DNA from: Pseudomonas putida
GTDB lineage: Bacteria > Pseudomonadota > Gammaproteobacteria > Pseudomonadales > Pseudomonadaceae
DNA: 64,000 bases
Assembly: GCF_004357765.1 (NCBI RefSeq)
Contig: NZ_SMTE01000008.1
Location: forward strand, 186,001 to 250,000
Reading direction: 5' to 3'
Part shown: one piece after another, positions 60,823 to 64,000 of the stretch
How the letters are laid out: every line of letters starts with the position of its first letter
Position numbering within the stretch: the first letter of the stretch is position 1
The notes under the pieces: model-generated
Seen by the model: only the letters and a program-made list of their open reading frames with translations
Told to the model about the DNA's origin: nothing
Databases searched by the model: none
Position numbers and translations under genes: made by a program

Positions 60823-61857
60823 TTACTTGGCCTGGGCTTCTACCTGAGCTTCAACGCGACGGTTGATAGCACGGCCTTCTTCGGTGGCGTTGTCGGCAAC
60901 CGGACGGGTTTCGCCGTAGCCAACCGAGTCAATGCGGCTCGATTCAACACCGTACTGCTGGGTCAGGACCTGCTTGACAGCGTTGGCACGACGCTCGGAC
61001 AGCTTCTGGTTGTAAGCGTCTGGACCCACGGAGTCAGTGTGACCTTCCACGGTGGTGGTGGTCTGTGGGTACTGCTTCATGAAGTCAGCCAGGTTCTTGA
61101 TGTCGCCGTAGCTGTTAGGCTTGACGACCGACTTGTCGAAGTCGAACTTGACGTCCAGCTCAACGCGAACAACTTCGGCAACAGCCGGGCAGCCGTCGGC
61201 GTCAACGGTGACGTTGGCCGGGGTGTCAGGGCACTTGTCGACGTTGTCGCAAACGCCATCGTTGTCGCTGTCGGAGCAGACTTCAGCAACTGGAGCCGGA
61301 GCGACTTCAGCTTGCTTCGGGCTACCGCCGAAGTTCAGACCAACGCCAACGCTCGGGGCCCACTCGGTGTCGCCCTGGTCGATGTTGTACTGAGCTTCAA
61401 CGCCGGCACGGGCGTAGAACATGTCGGTGATGTACCACTTGGCGCCAGCGCCAACGTTGGCGAAGGTGGAGTGGTCACGACCGCCACGGCCGGTCTGGCC
61501 CAGGCTCTGGTGCGAGAAACCAGCCGACACGTATGGACGGATGGCATCGTACGGGTTGTTGAAGTGGTAAACGGCATCCAGGGCGGTGTTGGAGCCCTTG
61601 ATGTTCTTGCCGTCGTCGCCACGAGCGTTGTGCACTTCGTCGTAGCCCAGACGCAGTTCAACGTCGTCGGTCAGGAAGTAACCGATGGAACCGCCGAACA
61701 GGTTGCCGTCGTTCTTGAAGTCGCGCTGGCTGTCGAAGAATTCTTTCTTGTAGAAGATTTCAGTCTCGACGGCGCCTTGACCTTGTGCCATAGCGCCAAT
61801 CGAAGTGGCGGCTACAAGCGAACCAATGGCCAAGCCCAAGGTGTTTTTCAATTTCAT
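60823..61857 (-). CDS. oprF: Major outer-membrane porin OprF, 344 aa
   Basis: A signal peptide (MKLKNTLGLAIGSLVAATS, cleavage at AMA) leads into an eight-strand barrel (about 25-185), a Pro/Ala linker (APAPVAEVC), an acidic Cys-rich repeat (SDSDNDGVCDNVDKCPDTP) of the thrombospondin-3 type, and a C-terminal OmpA peptidoglycan-binding domain (TVEGHTDSVG, NQKLSERRANAV). It gives structural link and slow porin function. It is downstream of sigX, as in Pseudomonas, where SigX helps transcribe oprF. Confidence 0.97.
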   Translation of the reverse strand: MKLKNTLGLAIGSLVAATSIGAMAQGQGAVETEIFYKKEFFDSQRDFKNDGNLFGGSIGYFLTDDVELRLGYDEVHNARGDDGKNIKGSNTALDAVYHFNNPYDAIRPYVSAGFSHQSLGQTGRGGRDHSTFANVGAGAKWYITDMFYARAGVEAQYNIDQGDTEWAPSVGVGLNFGGSPKQAEVAPAPVAEVCSDSDNDGVCDNVDKCPDTPANVTVDADGCPAVAEVVRVELDVKFDFDKSVVKPNSYGDIKNLADFMKQYPQTTTTVEGHTDSVGPDAYNQKLSERRANAVKQVLTQQYGVESSRIDSVGYGETRPVADNATEEGRAINRRVEAQVEAQAK

Positions 61858-61967
61858 CCGTTAAATCCCCATCTGGTGATAGTTAAGCAGTCCCACCAAC
61901 ATCAGGGGGACAACTCGACGGCAAGTCTAGCAGAACTCGCCGATTGGTTAGAGATATTTCCTATGGA

Positions 61968-62558
61968 CTAAGTTTCATCCATACCGGCAAATTTCTCTCT
62001 AAGCTTGTCTAGGGCGCGCTTGTAACGCATTTTTGTTGCACTGAGCCCCATATGCATGATATCGGCGATCTCCTGGAATTCCAGCTCTGCGACAAAACGT
62101 AGCACCAGGATCTCCCGGTCGATCGGATTCACATGCACCAACCACTTGTCCAGCCCGCCTTTCTCTTCGGCTTTCGGGGCCTTGTCCTCGGACGCCTCTT
62201 CTACAGGGTCCAGACTCAGGGCATCCATCAACCGGCGCTTGCGACGCTCTTTGCGGTACTGGGTAATGCACTCGTTGTAGGTGATGCTATAGAGCCAGGT
62301 CTTGAACTTCGACTTGCCTTCGAAGTTCTTCAGCCCGTAGAGCACCTTCAGCATCACTTCCTGACAGACATCGTCCGCGTCCCGGTCGTTCCCCAGGTAA
62401 CGTGCGCACACATTGAACAGGGTCCGCTGGTAGCGCCTCATGAGTTCCTCATAGGCGCGGGTAACGTGGTACAGCTCCTCATGCGAACGCGCCACCAACT
62501 CCTCATCGGTGAGTTCGCGGGGGTCATAACGCATGGGCGGCGAATGAACTTTATTCAA
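61968..62558 (-). CDS. sigX: ECF sigma factor SigX, 196 aa
   Basis: Region 2 (RRYQRTLFNVCARYLGNDRDADD, VCQEVMLKVLYGLKNFEGKSKFKTWLYSI) and region 4 (VLRFVAELEFQEIADIMHMGLSATKMRYKRAL) are both complete. SigX responds to membrane stress and controls oprF and cmpX/crfX-linked functions in Pseudomonas; its genomic place between oprF and cmpX is conserved. The ATG at 62558 and an in-frame ATG at MRYDPREL are both possible starts. Confidence 0.95.
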   Translation of the reverse strand: MNKVHSPPMRYDPRELTDEELVARSHEELYHVTRAYEELMRRYQRTLFNVCARYLGNDRDADDVCQEVMLKVLYGLKNFEGKSKFKTWLYSITYNECITQYRKERRKRRLMDALSLDPVEEASEDKAPKAEEKGGLDKWLVHVNPIDREILVLRFVAELEFQEIADIMHMGLSATKMRYKRALDKLREKFAGMDET

Positions 62559-62648
62559 AACGGATCTGGCCGACAGTCAGGTCAATGTCGCCGCTCGGCC
62601 CGCTCGGGCCGATTTTTGCGGCGGCATACATTAACAGCTTTTATGCGG

Positions 62649-63479
62649 TTAGCGGCTAGTGACTCGCTGCTCGAGCAACACACGGTTGGACAGCGACACT
62701 AGTTCGCCATCATCGGTGAGCACGGTCGTCTTCACCGTACCGATCTCCTCGATCTGCCCTTCGACCTCTCCAATCCGCACCTGCTGGCCGACCTGGTAGA
62801 GCTCACGCACATAGATGCCTGCCAGGATCTGCCCGGCGATTTCCCGGCTGCCCAGGCCCATGGCCAGCGCAACGGCCAGACCAACGGTAATCAGACCGAT
62901 GACGATCACGTGGTTGAGCAGGTCGGTCTTGACCTCCAACTGGCTAATGGCCACCGAAATGCTGATGATCACCACCAGCCCTTGGGCGATGCGCCCCATG
63001 CCTGCGGCGTAATCGAGGCCGATGCCTTCGGCAGCGCCGCGCACCAGGCCGTTGACCAGCTGTGCCAACAGCACGCCGGCGAGCAGCACCAGGGCTGCGC
63101 CGAATACCTTGGGCAGGTACAGGGCAAGCATGTCCAGGGTCGCCGAAACCCGTTCCAGGCCCAGGGACTCGGCAGCCGAGACGAGGAAGATGAGCAACAC
63201 GAACCAATAGACGATCTTGCCGATCAGGGTGGAAATCGGTACCTGAATGCCGGCGCGACCGAGCATCTTGGTCAGGCCGGTGCCGGCCATCAGGCGGTCC
63301 AGACCGAACTTGGCCAACAGCTTGGACAGCAGCGTGTCGAGCAGCTTGGCCACCACGAAACCCAGCAGCACCACGACCAGCGCGCCGAACAGGTTGGGGA
63401 TGAAGTTCGCTACCTTGGTCCAAAGGGCAGTCATGGCAGTGACCAGGCTCTGGGTCCAGAGATCGAGTTCCATATTCAA
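62649..63479 (-). CDS. cmpX: Small-conductance mechanosensitive channel-like protein CmpX
   Basis: A 276-aa membrane protein with five or so helices and the MscS-related TM_helix repeat (GALVVVLLGFVVAKLLDTLLSKLLAK, FGAALVLLAGVLLAQLVNGLVRG) and a C-terminal beta domain (GEVEGQIEEIGTVKTTVLTDDGELVSLSNR) of the mechanosensitive channel type. It sits next to crfX and sigX, as in Pseudomonas, where CmpX affects membrane homeostasis and signalling. The start at 63473 (second Met) is possible. Confidence 0.93.
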   Translation of the reverse strand: MNMELDLWTQSLVTAMTALWTKVANFIPNLFGALVVVLLGFVVAKLLDTLLSKLLAKFGLDRLMAGTGLTKMLGRAGIQVPISTLIGKIVYWFVLLIFLVSAAESLGLERVSATLDMLALYLPKVFGAALVLLAGVLLAQLVNGLVRGAAEGIGLDYAAGMGRIAQGLVVIISISVAISQLEVKTDLLNHVIVIGLITVGLAVALAMGLGSREIAGQILAGIYVRELYQVGQQVRIGEVEGQIEEIGTVKTTVLTDDGELVSLSNRVLLEQRVTSR

Positions 63480-63745
63480 TCGGCCTTATCAGCTTTGCTG
63501 CCGGCGGCAGCGTTGCGAGTAGAGTGTCGACGGACCGGCGCGACATGCGCCGAACCGTTGTTCACGGCGATCAGCAGCGCCTGGCTCCATCGGCCAAGCA
63601 AGCTGAACAGATCGCCAGCGCCGACCTGGCGGTTGGCGGTTTTCAGCACGCGACCCAGGCAGGCGGCATCATCCCGGTCCTTACCGGACGGCGACGCCTT
63701 GAGCAGGTCGCGCAAGGATTCTTCAAACGGATCGTGCATGGGCAC
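63476..63745 (-). CDS. crfX: CrfX small protein, 89 aa
   Basis: A small protein (MPMHDPFEESLRDLLKASPSG start) that overlaps the start of cmpX by four bases, matching the crfX gene known upstream of cmpX in Pseudomonas. It has one amphipathic segment (LGRWSQALLIAVNN) and a basic, Ser/Ala-rich C-terminus. Its function is not well established; it is part of the sigX regulon neighbourhood. Confidence 0.88.
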   Translation of the reverse strand: MPMHDPFEESLRDLLKASPSGKDRDDAACLGRVLKTANRQVGAGDLFSLLGRWSQALLIAVNNGSAHVAPVRRHSTRNAAAGSKADKAD

Positions 63746-63796
63746 CTCGCGCAGTGTCAGTCAGAGACGAGACGGCCGGGCCATGGGTCACAACCT

Positions 63797-64000
63797 TCAT
63801 ACCCAGCGCAGACGACGGAACAGCCACCACTGCCCCACGGCCAACCCCAGCACGACCATGCAGGCGAACAGAAAACCGTAGGGATTCTGCGCCCCAGGAA
63901 TGCCGCCGACGTTGATGCCGAGCAAGCCGGTGATGAAACTCATCGGCAGGAAGATGCAGGTGATGATGCCGAACTGGTACATGGTCCGGTTCATCCGCTC
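63797..64000 (-). CDS. zntB: CorA/ZntB-family divalent cation transporter, 3' end
   Basis: Only the C-terminal 67 codons are in the window; the frame is open to the right edge. The two membrane helices and the loop motif between them are visible: YQFGIITCIFLPMSFITGLLGINVGG and GFLFACMVVLGLAVGQWWLF. The Gly-Ile-Asn signature is that of ZntB rather than the Gly-Met-Asn of CorA. ZntB moves zinc or other cations. The gene lies upstream of crfX, in the same direction. Confidence 0.85.
   Translation of the reverse strand, partial: ERMNRTMYQFGIITCIFLPMSFITGLLGINVGGIPGAQNPYGFLFACMVVLGLAVGQWWLFRRLRWV

Noticed and set aside
61039-61971. 310-aa plus-strand frame
   Set aside because: Antisense to oprF; Val/Asn-rich translation produced by the opposite strand.
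1-64000. CRISPR arrays, tRNA or rRNA genes
   Set aside because: No regularly spaced direct repeats, no tRNA cloverleaf sequence and no rRNA segments were recognised by eye; a tRNA attachment site for the island was therefore not supported.

Overview
The window is a Pseudomonas chromosome segment, most likely of the P. putida group. The right end (about 47.7-64 kb, plus strand numbering) is core genome and carries a recognisable Pseudomonas gene order: dacB, a CHASE/PAS/GGDEF diguanylate cyclase, rlmL, rmf, pyrD, the nasS-nasT regulator pair with an antitermination leader, a nitrate transporter, a fused PP2C phosphatase/Ser-Thr kinase, then oprF, sigX, cmpX, crfX and the 3' end of a CorA/ZntB-type transporter.

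The left 47.5 kb is accessory DNA. It opens with an A+T-rich, overlapping recombinase operon (3' end of a tyrosine recombinase, a 695-aa recombinase, a 204-aa coiled-coil protein, a 470-aa recombinase), resembling the Gamma-Mobile-Trio type of mobile element. From about 5.6 to 30 kb lies a general-stress block: ferritin-like DUF892 proteins, a manganese catalase, DNA ligase D, a zinc alcohol/formaldehyde dehydrogenase, two SDR oxidoreductases, a GH15 glucan hydrolase, a hemerythrin, a CinA-like amidase, DUF421 and DUF2061 membrane proteins, and many very small hydrophilic or membrane proteins. Embedded in it is signalling machinery: an RsbQ-like hydrolase coupled to a PAS histidine kinase, an RsbRD-N-type histidine kinase, and two stand-alone receiver proteins. 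The theme is stationary-phase, oxidative and osmotic survival.

From about 30 to 47.5 kb the DNA looks like an island cargo zone: a HEPN/zinc-ribbon protein, gene remnants, two orphan MbcA/ParS-type antitoxin-like proteins (one fused to a CcdA-like DNA-binding domain), a metallophosphoesterase pair, a HAD hydrolase, a coupled two-gene unit with a cysteine-protease-like member, a TauD-like dioxygenase, and an ImmA/IrrE-metallopeptidase/UvrD-helicase/AddB-like-nuclease fusion with its own upstream partner. The last is the best candidate for an undescribed defence or stress system.

The island's right boundary can be placed to the base. Native yggL, divergent from dacB, is cut after codon 19, and a perfect 7-bp inverted repeat abuts the break. 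A complete but synonymously diverged yggL sits about 6 kb inside the island, apparently replacing the one the insertion destroyed. All functional calls rest on motif recognition by eye; no searches were run.
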